This document shows, in pieces, positions 43,270 to 50,889 of a DNA stretch of 64,000 nt. The stretch spans positions 10,540,001 through 10,604,000 of the forward strand of contig NZ_CP192063.1 in assembly GCF_050942425.1 (NCBI RefSeq). The letters run 5' to 3'. The first letter of the stretch is position 1. Every line of letters starts with the position of its first letter. This DNA comes from Actinoallomurus sp050942425 (lineage in GTDB: Bacteria; Actinomycetota; Actinomycetes; Streptosporangiales; Streptosporangiaceae). Both the position numbers and the translations under genes were made by a program. Below the pieces are notes generated by a model. It saw nothing but the letters and a program-made list of their open reading frames with translations, was not told the DNA's origin and searched no databases.

Positions 43270-43731
43270 ATGACCGCCCTGACCTCTCGATCCTCGACCG
43301 CCACCTGGTGGCGGACACCGTTCACCGCCGAGCCCTGGCGGCGCACCGGCTACGTCCTCGCGTCACCCGTCACCGCGCTGCTGGCGATCGCCGATGGCGG
43401 GCGGCTGCAGCGGCGGCTGGCGGGCGCGCTCCTCGGCCGCGAGGTGCGGGCCACCCGGCTGCGGGGGATCGCCGCGCTGCCGCTCGCCTACATCAGCCTC
43501 GTGATCACCGCTTACGGATGGCTGCTCGTGGCCATGAACCTGGGCTACCCGGTACGTTGGCTGATCGGAATGGGCGGATCGTACGAGCACGCGTGGGGTG
43601 GCCCCACGTTCGCCGGAGCCTGGGCGTTTCACGCGGTCTTCGGCGGGCTGACGTTCCTGTTCCTCATGCCGTGGATCCTGCGCGGCCTGAACGCGCTCCA
43701 CGTCCGGATCCTGGGGCGATGCGACGCCTGA
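43270..43731 (+). CDS. Three-span membrane protein preceding a kinase
   Basis: 153 residues from ATG 43270, with GGGGAG upstream. Hydrophobic spans at about 30-45, 70-95 and 115-140. The 3' end overlaps the start of the histidine kinase gene by 13 bp, so the two are co-translated. I cannot assign a family. It probably acts as an accessory sensor or membrane partner of the kinase; this rests on position only. Confidence 0.7.
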   Translation: MTALTSRSSTATWWRTPFTAEPWRRTGYVLASPVTALLAIADGGRLQRRLAGALLGREVRATRLRGIAALPLAYISLVITAYGWLLVAMNLGYPVRWLIGMGGSYEHAWGGPTFAGAWAFHAVFGGLTFLFLMPWILRGLNALHVRILGRCDA

Positions 43732-45029
43732 GCCCGGGCGCGACGTCCGGGGCAGTGGCCTCGCGGGCGGCGTCCCGGGTGGCGGGCATGCTGCGGGCGT
43801 CGTTCGGCCGGCGGACGGCGGCGGAACTGCTGTACGCCCTCACGAGCATCCCCCTGGCGGTCCCCGGATTCTGCTACGCGGTGGCGGCGCTCGCGCTCGG
43901 CGCCGGTCTGGCCGTCACCGCCGTCGGCATCCCCCTGCTCGCGCTGGCGCTGACCGGCGCCCGGCGGGTGGCCGGCCTGTACCGCGCGTCGGCCGGGCAG
44001 CTCCTCGGGGAGCGGGTACGGCCGCCGGCGTCGCCGCGACCGGGCACCGGCCTCTACGGCCGGGTCCAGGCCGCGCTCGGCGACGCCGCCGGCTGGCGGG
44101 CGATGGCCTACTTCCTCCTGCGGCTGCCCCTCGCCGCGCTGTACCTCTACGTCGTCCTCTTCACCTGGGGATGGGGCGTCGTCGGGCTCACGTATCCCCT
44201 GCAACGCGCGTTCGGCTGGAATGACGTGACGGCCCGGGACACGCGCGGCCTGCTCGGCGGCTTCCCCTTCGACGCCTGGCCGTCCGATCTGGTCGTCGCG
44301 GCCGTCGGCGTCGTCCTCCTGCTGGTCGCGCCGTGGGCGGTGCGGGCGGTCGTGCTGCTGGACCGGATGCTGATCCGGCGGCTGCTGGGCGCGTCCGACA
44401 CCGCTGAGCGCATCCGCACCCTGGAGGAGACCCGGGCGAGCGCGGTCGACGACGCCGCCGCGACGCTCCGCCGCATCGAGCGGGACCTGCACGACGGCGC
44501 ACAGGCCCGTCTGGTCGCACTGACCATGCAGCTCACCCTGATGCGGGAGACCGCGCCGGACGGCCCGGTCCGGGAGCTCGCCACCGCCGCCCAGTCGACG
44601 GCGAAGGCGGCGATCACCGAACTGCGCGAACTCGTCCGCGGCATTCACCCGCCCGTCCTGGACAGCGGGCTCGACGCCGCCCTGGCCACGCTCGTGGCGG
44701 GCGCCAGCCTGCCCGTGGAGCTGCGCGCCGACATCCCCGTACGGCCGACGGCGGCGATCGAGTCGATCGCGTACTTCTGCGCCGCCGAGCTGCTGACCAA
44801 CGTCATCAAGCACAGCGGCGCGAGCCGGGCCGGGATCGAGATCGTTCAGCACGACGATCGCCTGCGGCTGCGTGTGTGGGACGACGGCTCGGGCGGCGCG
44901 ATCGTCGGCGCGGGTTCGGGCCTGCCCGGACTCGCTGAGCGGATCCGGCCGGTCGACGGCCTCCTGGAGGTCGTCAGCCCGCCCGGCGGCCCGACGACGG
45001 TCACCGTCGAACTCCCCTCTCGCGCGTAG
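43719..45029 (+). CDS. NarL-type sensor histidine kinase
   Basis: 436 residues from ATG 43719. The N-terminal ~220 residues are a four-helix membrane domain of the putative-sensor type (ALTSIPLAVPGFCYAV, LLRLPLAALYLYVVLF). The HisKA_3 box is RIERDLHDGAQARLVALTMQ and the ATPase has AAELLTNVIKHSGAS, VWDDGSGG and GSGLPGLAERI. It phosphorylates the LuxR-type regulator ten bases downstream. The stimulus is unknown, probably membrane state. Confidence 0.93.
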   Translation: MRRLSPGATSGAVASRAASRVAGMLRASFGRRTAAELLYALTSIPLAVPGFCYAVAALALGAGLAVTAVGIPLLALALTGARRVAGLYRASAGQLLGERVRPPASPRPGTGLYGRVQAALGDAAGWRAMAYFLLRLPLAALYLYVVLFTWGWGVVGLTYPLQRAFGWNDVTARDTRGLLGGFPFDAWPSDLVVAAVGVVLLLVAPWAVRAVVLLDRMLIRRLLGASDTAERIRTLEETRASAVDDAAATLRRIERDLHDGAQARLVALTMQLTLMRETAPDGPVRELATAAQSTAKAAITELRELVRGIHPPVLDSGLDAALATLVAGASLPVELRADIPVRPTAAIESIAYFCAAELLTNVIKHSGASRAGIEIVQHDDRLRLRVWDDGSGGAIVGAGSGLPGLAERIRPVDGLLEVVSPPGGPTTVTVELPSRA

Positions 45030-45038
45030 GATCCGCCC

Positions 45039-45677
45039 GTGCGCATTGTGATCGCAGACGACGCCGTCATCCTGCGGGAAGGGCTGGCCCAGCTGCTGGC
45101 CGCCCGCGGGCACGAGGTGGTCGCGGGAGTGGGGGACGCCGCGTCGTTGCGGGAGGCGGTCGCGGCGCACCGCCCGGACGTCGCCGTCATCGACATCCGG
45201 ATGCCGCCGACGCACACCGACGAGGGGCTGCGTGCGGCGCTCGACCTGCGCCGTGACCATCCGCACGTCGGGCTCCTGCTGTTCTCCCAGTACGTCGAGA
45301 CGCGGTTCGCCGCCGACCTGCTGGCCGGGTCGCCCTCGGGCGTCGGCTACCTGCTCAAGGAGCGCGTCGCCGACCTCGACGACTTCGTCGACGCGCTGCG
45401 GCGGGTCGACGCGGGCGGGACCGCCCTGGACCCGGAAGTGGTCAAGCAGTTGCTGGGCTCGCGTCACCAGGGCGTCGGCGCGCTGACCCCGCGCGAGCGA
45501 GAGGTCCTGGCCCTGATGGCCGAGGGCCGGACGAACACGGCGATCGCCAAGACCCTCGTCGTCTCCGACCGGGCGGTGGAGAAGCACATCGCCAACATCT
45601 TCACCAAGCTCGGCCTGGCCCCGGGCGGCGACGATCACCGCCGGGTGCTGGCGGTCCTCCACTACCTCAGGTCTTAG
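45039..45677 (+). CDS. LuxR/NarL-family response regulator
   Basis: 212 residues. Receiver domain with DD near residue 9, phospho-Asp in VAVIDIRMPP, Lys in YLLKERV. The C-terminal LuxR helix-turn-helix is LTPREREVLALMAEGRTNTA then VVSDRAVEKHIANIFTKLGL. Partner of the kinase just upstream. The 3' end overlaps the convergent TetR gene by 11 bp. Confidence 0.95.
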   Translation: MRIVIADDAVILREGLAQLLAARGHEVVAGVGDAASLREAVAAHRPDVAVIDIRMPPTHTDEGLRAALDLRRDHPHVGLLLFSQYVETRFAADLLAGSPSGVGYLLKERVADLDDFVDALRRVDAGGTALDPEVVKQLLGSRHQGVGALTPREREVLALMAEGRTNTAIAKTLVVSDRAVEKHIANIFTKLGLAPGGDDHRRVLAVLHYLRS

Positions 45678-46233
45678 GCCGGAGGCCGCGGTCGACGAAG
45701 CCGATCATCCAGTCGAAACTCTCGTCGACGTCGCCGCTCCACTGGAAGCCCTTCGAGGCCTGCAGCGCGGCGAACCCGTGGAAGAGGCACCGCAGCGTGC
45801 GGATCGCGTGGACCATCTCGCTCTCGTCGACGCCGTAGCCGCGCAGGATCGCGGCCATCGACTCGAGGACCCGGGCGCTCGCGTCGTACAGATCGTCGCC
45901 AGGTCCGGTGACCTCGGCCCCAATCGTCGCGGTGTAGCGGCCGGGGTGGGCGGTGACGTATGTGGCGAACGCCCGGGCGAAGGCGGCCAGCGCGTCCGAG
46001 CCGGCCTTGCCCTGCATGGCGGCCCGGACGGCCTCGCCGAGTTCGGTCATCGCCAGGGTGGCGATCCGGCGACGAAGGTCGTCCAGGCCGTCGACGTGCT
46101 TGTACAGGGACGGGGTGCGGACGCCGAGCCGCTGGGCGAGCGCGCCCATCGCCAGGTCCTGGTAGCCGACTTCGTCGGCCAGCTCGGCCCCGGCCCGGAC
46201 GACGTCGGCGGCGGTCAGTCTTCCCCGTGGCAT
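45667..46233 (-). CDS. TetR-family regulator (WHG-type C-terminus)
   Basis: 188 residues from ATG 46233 with GGAGGAGG upstream. Helix-turn-helix AMGALAQRLGVRTPSLYKHV at about residues 28-47. The C-terminal domain contains CLFHGFAALQAS, a segment of the WHG class of TetR effector domains. It follows the hydrolase gene by 14 bp on the same strand, so both are one operon read from the promoter at 47098-47135, where it presumably binds. Confidence 0.92.
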   Translation of the reverse strand: MPRGRLTAADVVRAGAELADEVGYQDLAMGALAQRLGVRTPSLYKHVDGLDDLRRRIATLAMTELGEAVRAAMQGKAGSDALAAFARAFATYVTAHPGRYTATIGAEVTGPGDDLYDASARVLESMAAILRGYGVDESEMVHAIRTLRCLFHGFAALQASKGFQWSGDVDESFDWMIGFVDRGLRPKT

Positions 46234-46247
46234 GGATCCTCCTCCGA

Positions 46248-47084
46248 TCAGGCCGCCGTGTGCTCCTTGAGGAACGGCACCATGACCGCGGCGACCTCCT
46301 CGGGGAACTGCGTGTGCGGGTAGTGCCCGGCGCCGTCGATCATCGCGACCGTGCCGAGCCCGGCGGGCATCTCGGCGACGATGCCGTCCGCCTCGGCCTT
46401 CGGGTCGGCCCAGTCGGGGTCGAGCGTGCCCATGATCACCAACGCCGCGCACCGGATGTTACCGAGCTGCGCGCCGGCGTCGACCGGCTTGGACATCCCC
46501 ATCTTCCGCATGGCGGCCATGCGGCCGTCCTCGCTCAGGTTGGCGCGGATCGCGTCGACCCGCTCGGCGAAGTCGGCGGGCTTCGCGCCGGGGACGGCGT
46601 GGTCGAGGTAGCGGGCCCACAGCTTCACGCTGCCGGTCATCGCCGTCCTCATGAGCAGGCTCAGGCCCTTGCGGTACCGGCCGTTCGTCAGGAGGCCACC
46701 GAAGTCGATCTTCTGGGCGCGGGTGAACGGGTCGATCTCGACGATGGCGCTGACGAGCTCCGGCTCCTGAGCCGCCGCGACCGTGGCGGACCCGCCGGAG
46801 AAGGAGTGCCCCACGACGACCGCCGGCCCGCCCAGGTGGCGGATCAGCGCCAGCAGGTCGCCGGCCGTGTCCGTGCGGGTGTAGGACGCCCAGCCGGTGC
46901 TGGACTCGCCGTGCCCGCGCAGGTCCGTGGTCGCCACCCGGAAGCCGGCCGCGACGAGCCGCTGGGCCAGGACGCCGTAGGCGCTGCGCATGTCCCCCAT
47001 GCCGTGCGAGAGCACGACCAGCGGGCCCTCACCGGTCACGTCGTAGGCGATCCGTCCGCCGTCGATGCTCAGGAACTCGGTCAT
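46248..47084 (-). CDS. Alpha/beta hydrolase
   Basis: 278 residues from ATG 47084, six bases after AAGGAG; the ATG at 47090 touches the ribosome site. Oxyanion loop LSHGMGD, nucleophile elbow VVGHSFSGGS, acid in GTLDPDWADP region, and His in IDGAGHYPH. A typical cytoplasmic carboxyl-ester or lactone hydrolase. Co-transcribed with the TetR gene that follows, so it is likely induced by its substrate. Confidence 0.93.
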   Translation of the reverse strand: MTEFLSIDGGRIAYDVTGEGPLVVLSHGMGDMRSAYGVLAQRLVAAGFRVATTDLRGHGESSTGWASYTRTDTAGDLLALIRHLGGPAVVVGHSFSGGSATVAAAQEPELVSAIVEIDPFTRAQKIDFGGLLTNGRYRKGLSLLMRTAMTGSVKLWARYLDHAVPGAKPADFAERVDAIRANLSEDGRMAAMRKMGMSKPVDAGAQLGNIRCAALVIMGTLDPDWADPKAEADGIVAEMPAGLGTVAMIDGAGHYPHTQFPEEVAAVMVPFLKEHTAA

Positions 47085-47097
47085 CGCCATCTCCTTT

Positions 47098-47135
47098 GGC
47101 TAATCTCGATAGCCATAAAGCTAATGTGATTAGCC
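47098..47135. promoter_or_regulatory. Double TetR operator before the hydrolase-tetR operon
   Basis: Two palindromes sit side by side: GGCTA-7-TAGCC (47098-47114) and the perfect GCTAAT-GTG-ATTAGC (47120-47134). The outer arms GGCTAATC and GATTAGCC also match each other. The half-site (A/T)TTAGC occurs four times. The block lies just upstream of the ribosome site of the hydrolase gene and is the probable binding region of the TetR protein of the operon. Confidence 0.75.
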
Positions 47136-47177
47136 ATCGCCCGTCAAGCCCCTTCGGCACGACTCCGTTCGCACCCT

Positions 47178-47741
47178 TCACTCAGTGACGGCCGGGTCGT
47201 CGGGTACGCAGAAGAAGCGGAAGGCGATCCGGCGGGCGTCCTCGGAGGCGTCCGCCTGGGCCAGCGAGTAGCGGTCGACCAGTGCGAGGTAGTCGCGAAC
47301 GAAGGCGTGGAGGTCCTCCTTCGCGAGGTACGCGCCGTTGTGCCGCTGAACCTGAGCCCAGCCCTCCGGTCCGGCGTACTCCTTGAGCGCCCGAATGTAG
47401 AGCTCCGTGTCGGCGGCGAGCTTGAGCCTGGCGAGGTTCTCGGCGGCGGCGTACTCGGCCGGCGCCATCGTCGCGGGGTCGGGCGTCTGGTGGCTGAACG
47501 GCAGCGGCCGCCACCACCGTTCGCGGCCGCCGGACTTCTCCGGGACCTCCTCGATGAGGTTCAGTTCGGCGAGTTTCCGCAGGTGATAGCTGGTCGTCCC
47601 GGTGCTCTCCCCCAGAGCGGCGGCGAGAGCGGTGGAGTTGGCCTCGCCGTGGCGCTCGAGGTACTCCAGCATGCTCCGCCGCAGCGGGTTGCCGAGCGTC
47701 CGGTATAGCGCGGTGCGCTCGGCGCTGCTCATGTCGGCCAT
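47178..47741 (-). CDS. ArsR-like winged-helix regulator
   Basis: 187 residues from ATG 47741. The winged helix is at the N-terminus: RTLGNPLRRSMLEYLERHGE then STALAAALGESTGTTSYHLR, the ArsR-type signature without metal-binding Cys. A longer C-terminal helical domain (about 100-187) may bind a ligand. It is divergent from a lipase gene and has its own palindrome over the start region. Confidence 0.88.
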   Translation of the reverse strand: MADMSSAERTALYRTLGNPLRRSMLEYLERHGEANSTALAAALGESTGTTSYHLRKLAELNLIEEVPEKSGGRERWWRPLPFSHQTPDPATMAPAEYAAAENLARLKLAADTELYIRALKEYAGPEGWAQVQRHNGAYLAKEDLHAFVRDYLALVDRYSLAQADASEDARRIAFRFFCVPDDPAVTE

Positions 47742-47745
47742 GATT

Positions 47746-47761
47746 GCAAAGATATCTCTGC
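47746..47761. promoter_or_regulatory. Near-palindrome upstream of the ArsR-like gene
   Basis: GCAAAGATATCTCTGC is a 16-bp palindrome with one mismatched pair, four bases before the ATG. Autoregulation is likely. Confidence 0.55.
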
Positions 47762-47829
47762 AGAATTTTCTCGGCAATGCGGTAGCTTGTCCGGCGTGCG
47801 GATCACGGGCCGGCACCCGTCCCGCACGA

Positions 47830-47861
47830 CACCATCCCGCCTCTGGGCGGGCTCTCAGAAG
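47830..47861. repeat. Flanking 32-bp hairpin repeat, copy 1
   Basis: CACCATCCCGCC-TCT-GGGCGGG then CTCTCAGAAG. The stem is CCCGCC/GGCGGG. Copy 2 at 49101-49132 is identical except for the three loop bases. This copy lies 17 bp before the lipase ATG. Confidence 0.85.
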
Positions 47862-47878
47862 TCTTCGGAAGGTCCAGC

Positions 47879-49051
47879 ATGATCAAACAGATGGTGGCCG
47901 TGGGTCTCGCCCTCAGCGGCACGAGCGGCATCACGGCGGAGGCACGAGGTTCCGTCGTCTCCGTCACCCCTGTCGCCCACCTCTCACGCGATGACACGGC
48001 GGCGTATCTGCGCGGCGACGGCCTCACGACGCCCGTGCGGTACGGCGTCGACGCCTACCGCGTCGTGTACCGGACGACCCGTGCCTCGGGTGGCGCGACC
48101 ACCGCGAGCGGGCTGGTCGCCCTTCCCCGCTCACGCGCCCGCCTGCTGCCCGTCGTGGCGTACGAGCACGGCACGCTCGTGCTGAAGACCGACGCGCCGT
48201 CCACCGATGGCAGCACGCGGCCCGACCGCGCCCGCGCGATGGCCTTCGCGGCGGACGGGTACGCCGCCGTGGCCCCCGACTACCTCGGGCTGGGCGAGGG
48301 GCCGGGGCGTCACCCGTACACGCACGCGCCGACCGAGGTCAGCGCCTCCGCGGACCTGCTGCGGGCGGCTCGCACGCTCGCCGCGCGCGACCACCGGAGC
48401 CTGGACGGCCGTGTCCTGGTCACCGGTTTCTCCCAGGGCGGGCAGGCGGCGACGGGGTTCGGCAAGGCGCTGCAGGCCGGCGAGGTGCCGCACTTCCGGC
48501 CGGCGGCGCTGGCCGCGGTGAGCGGACCGTACGACGTGCGAGGCGTCGAGGCGCCGGCGGGGCTCGACGGACGGGTCGCCCCGCGCAACGCCGTCTTCTA
48601 CTTCGCCTACTGGCTCACCGCGATGAACCGGATCTACCACCTGTACGACCGGCCCACGGAGGCGTTCCAGGAGCCGTACGCCCAGGTGGTGGAGGGCCTG
48701 TTCGACGGTCGGCACGACGAGCAGGCGATCGCGAGCGCGCTGCCCGCCGATCCCCGGCGGTTGCTGACGCCGGCGTTCGTCGACTGGGCTCGGCGGCCGA
48801 GCGGCGCGCTGCTGCGGGCGATGCGGGAGAGCGACGGTACGTGCTCGTGGCGGCCGCGCGTCCCGGTCCGGCTGTACGCCGGGAGCGGCGATGTGAACGT
48901 GCCCATCGAGAACGCGCGGAACTGCGGTGCGCGGCTTCGCGCGGACGTGATCGACCTCGGCGCGAACGTCGACCACAATGCCTCGATCCGCGTGGCCCTG
49001 CCGGAGATCCTGACCTGGTTCGAGCAGATCGTCCCCGCACCACAGGGCTGA
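47879..49051 (+). CDS. Secreted lipase/esterase (Lip-type alpha/beta hydrolase)
   Basis: 390 residues. The N-terminal 22 residues (MIKQMVAVGLALSGTSGITA) look like a short signal peptide. The nucleophile is in VTGFSQGGQAA, the acid likely in AGSGDVNVPIEN, and His in NVDHNASI. The pattern AYEHGTLV and APDYLGLGEG fits the secretory lipase group (related to LIP lipases) of actinomycetes. It is bracketed by two copies of a hairpin repeat and divergent from an ArsR-like regulator. Confidence 0.87.
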   Translation: MIKQMVAVGLALSGTSGITAEARGSVVSVTPVAHLSRDDTAAYLRGDGLTTPVRYGVDAYRVVYRTTRASGGATTASGLVALPRSRARLLPVVAYEHGTLVLKTDAPSTDGSTRPDRARAMAFAADGYAAVAPDYLGLGEGPGRHPYTHAPTEVSASADLLRAARTLAARDHRSLDGRVLVTGFSQGGQAATGFGKALQAGEVPHFRPAALAAVSGPYDVRGVEAPAGLDGRVAPRNAVFYFAYWLTAMNRIYHLYDRPTEAFQEPYAQVVEGLFDGRHDEQAIASALPADPRRLLTPAFVDWARRPSGALLRAMRESDGTCSWRPRVPVRLYAGSGDVNVPIENARNCGARLRADVIDLGANVDHNASIRVALPEILTWFEQIVPAPQG

Positions 49052-49100
49052 GCGGCGGTGCCGGGCCGCCGAGCCGGCACTCGGCGGCCCGGCCGTGACG

Positions 49101-49132
49101 CACCATCCCGCCCGAGGGCGGGCTCTCAGAAG
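49101..49132. repeat. Flanking 32-bp hairpin repeat, copy 2
   Basis: CACCATCCCGCC-CGA-GGGCGGG then CTCTCAGAAG, after the lipase stop and 124 bp from the convergent nuoH stop. It can also act as a terminator. See copy 1 at 47830. Confidence 0.85.
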
Positions 49133-49256
49133 CGCGCCGCCCCGAGAGTACCGCCCCCGCCATCGCGGAGCCGAGCTCGGCGAACAGGCCGGTCGCGCCG
49201 TACGGACGCGGCGGCCGGGCCTCAGAGCCGCCGGCGTACGGGCCCGCCCGCCGGGC

Positions 49257-50222
49257 TCAGCCGATGGCGATCTTGATGACGCCGGTGAGGGCGAGCTGCA
49301 CGAGGGCGAGCGGCACCAGACCCGCCCAGGCGAGCTTCTGCAGCTGGTCCTCGCGCAGCCGCGGATAACTCACCCGGAGCCAGATCACGACGAACGACAG
49401 CGCGAACACCTTGATCAGCGTCCAGAGCCAGCCGAACTGCTCATCGAGCACCGGCCCCTTCCAGCCGCCCAGGAAGAGCACGGTCGTCAGCGCGCTCAGC
49501 ACCACGATCCCGGCGTACTCCGCCAGCAGGAACAGGGCGAACCGCAGCCCGGCGTACTCGGTGTACGGGCCGAAGATGATCTCGGAGTCGGCGACCGGCA
49601 TGTCGAACGGCGGGCGGCGCAGCTCGGCCAGGCCGGCGATGAAGAAGACCACTCCGCCGATCACCTGCCAGGGCAGCCACCACCATCGCCACTGGTCGAC
49701 GATCGTGGAGAGGTTCAGGCTGCCGGCAGCCATCGCCACCGACGAGGCCGCCAGCACCATCGGCAGCTCGTACGAGAGCAGCTGCGCCGCGACCCGCATG
49801 CCGCCGAGCAGGCTGTACTTGTTCGCGCTCGCCCAGCCGGCCATGATCGCGCCGAGCACGCCGACGCCGATCATCGCCAGCGCGAAGAACAACCCGGGAT
49901 CCATCGAGACGGCCACCTGACCGCCCGGCCCGACCGGGATCACGATCAGCGTGACGAGGTACGGGATCAGCGCGACCGCCGGCGCGAGCTGGAAGATCCG
50001 CCGGTCGGCGGCGGCCGGGATCACGTCCTCCTTCTGGGCGAACTTCACCCCGTCCGCGACCAGCTGGGCCCAGCCGTGGAACGCCCCGGCGTACATCGGA
50101 CCCAGGCGCCCCTGCATGTGGGCCATGACCTTGTGCTCGGCCTGCCCGACCAGCAGCGGCAGCACGGCGAACGCGCCGACCACCAGCAGCAGCTTGATGA
50201 CGACGACCAGAACGTCAGACAT
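49257..50222 (-). CDS. nuoH: NADH-quinone oxidoreductase subunit H
   Basis: 321 residues from ATG 50222; the gene overlaps the nuoC stop by eight bases. Eight to nine transmembrane helices and the signature loops GRLGPMYAGAFHGWAQLVAD, GWASANKYSLLGGMRVAAQ and RRPPFDMPVADSEIIFGPYT with acidic residues lining the quinone chamber. NuoH joins the membrane arm to the quinone site that NuoD and NuoB complete. NuoD is missing between nuoC and nuoH, where it normally lies. Confidence 0.95.
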   Translation of the reverse strand: MSDVLVVVIKLLLVVGAFAVLPLLVGQAEHKVMAHMQGRLGPMYAGAFHGWAQLVADGVKFAQKEDVIPAAADRRIFQLAPAVALIPYLVTLIVIPVGPGGQVAVSMDPGLFFALAMIGVGVLGAIMAGWASANKYSLLGGMRVAAQLLSYELPMVLAASSVAMAAGSLNLSTIVDQWRWWWLPWQVIGGVVFFIAGLAELRRPPFDMPVADSEIIFGPYTEYAGLRFALFLLAEYAGIVVLSALTTVLFLGGWKGPVLDEQFGWLWTLIKVFALSFVVIWLRVSYPRLREDQLQKLAWAGLVPLALVQLALTGVIKIAIG

Positions 50223-50889
50223 CGCCGCCCTCCGGGTCGATACCGCGCGCCCGCCGGCGTACGGGCTGTTCCGCGGGGGCCTCGCCCGCCGACTCGCCAC
50301 GACGAGGGCTCCGGCGCGCGTCCGCGGCGGGACCCTGGCGGGCGGCGGGGCCCCAGTCCTGCGGCACTCCGGGCGGCAGCATGCGACGGCGGCTCGGCGC
50401 GCCGTGCCCGGACTCCCCCGGCTCCTTGGCCCCCGGCCAGGGCTTGGCCACCCGCGCGGCCAGCACGAACTCCTTGCGCAGCGGATGCCCCTCGAACCCG
50501 TCCGGGAGCAGCAGCGGCTTAAGGTCCGGATGCCCGTCGAAGATCACGCCGAACATCTCATGCGTCTCCCGCTCATGCCAGTTCGCGCCGCGGTAGACCG
50601 CGGTCGCGCTGACCAGCCGCGGATCCTCACGCGGCACGATCGTCCGGACCAGCAGGTGGTGTCCCTGCTCCAGAGAATGGACGTGCGTGACGATCGCGAA
50701 CCCGCGCTCCAACTCATCGACGGCGGTCAGCCAGTCGAAGAAGCCGCAGCCGAGGTCGTCCCGGGCGAACGTCAGCGCCTCCTCCCACAGCTCCGGCGGC
50801 ACGTCGACGGTCAGCATGCCGAAGGCTTCCTCGGTGTGCACGTCGTCCCCGAACCGGCGGGTCCACGCCACGGCCAGCTCAATCGTCAT
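50215..50889 (-). CDS. nuoC: NADH-quinone oxidoreductase subunit C (30 kDa)
   Basis: 224 residues from ATG 50889, overlapping the nuoB stop by 11 bp. Signature ANWHERETHEMFGVIFDGHP and LRKEFVLAARV of the 30-kDa family. The core ends at about residue 160; a basic, Pro/Arg-rich tail of about 65 residues (RRRMLPPGVPQDWG onward) follows. NuoC normally holds NuoD and NuoI in the peripheral arm. No gene for NuoD, E, F or G follows. Confidence 0.94.
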   Translation of the reverse strand: MTIELAVAWTRRFGDDVHTEEAFGMLTVDVPPELWEEALTFARDDLGCGFFDWLTAVDELERGFAIVTHVHSLEQGHHLLVRTIVPREDPRLVSATAVYRGANWHERETHEMFGVIFDGHPDLKPLLLPDGFEGHPLRKEFVLAARVAKPWPGAKEPGESGHGAPSRRRMLPPGVPQDWGPAARQGPAADARRSPRRGESAGEAPAEQPVRRRARGIDPEGGDV

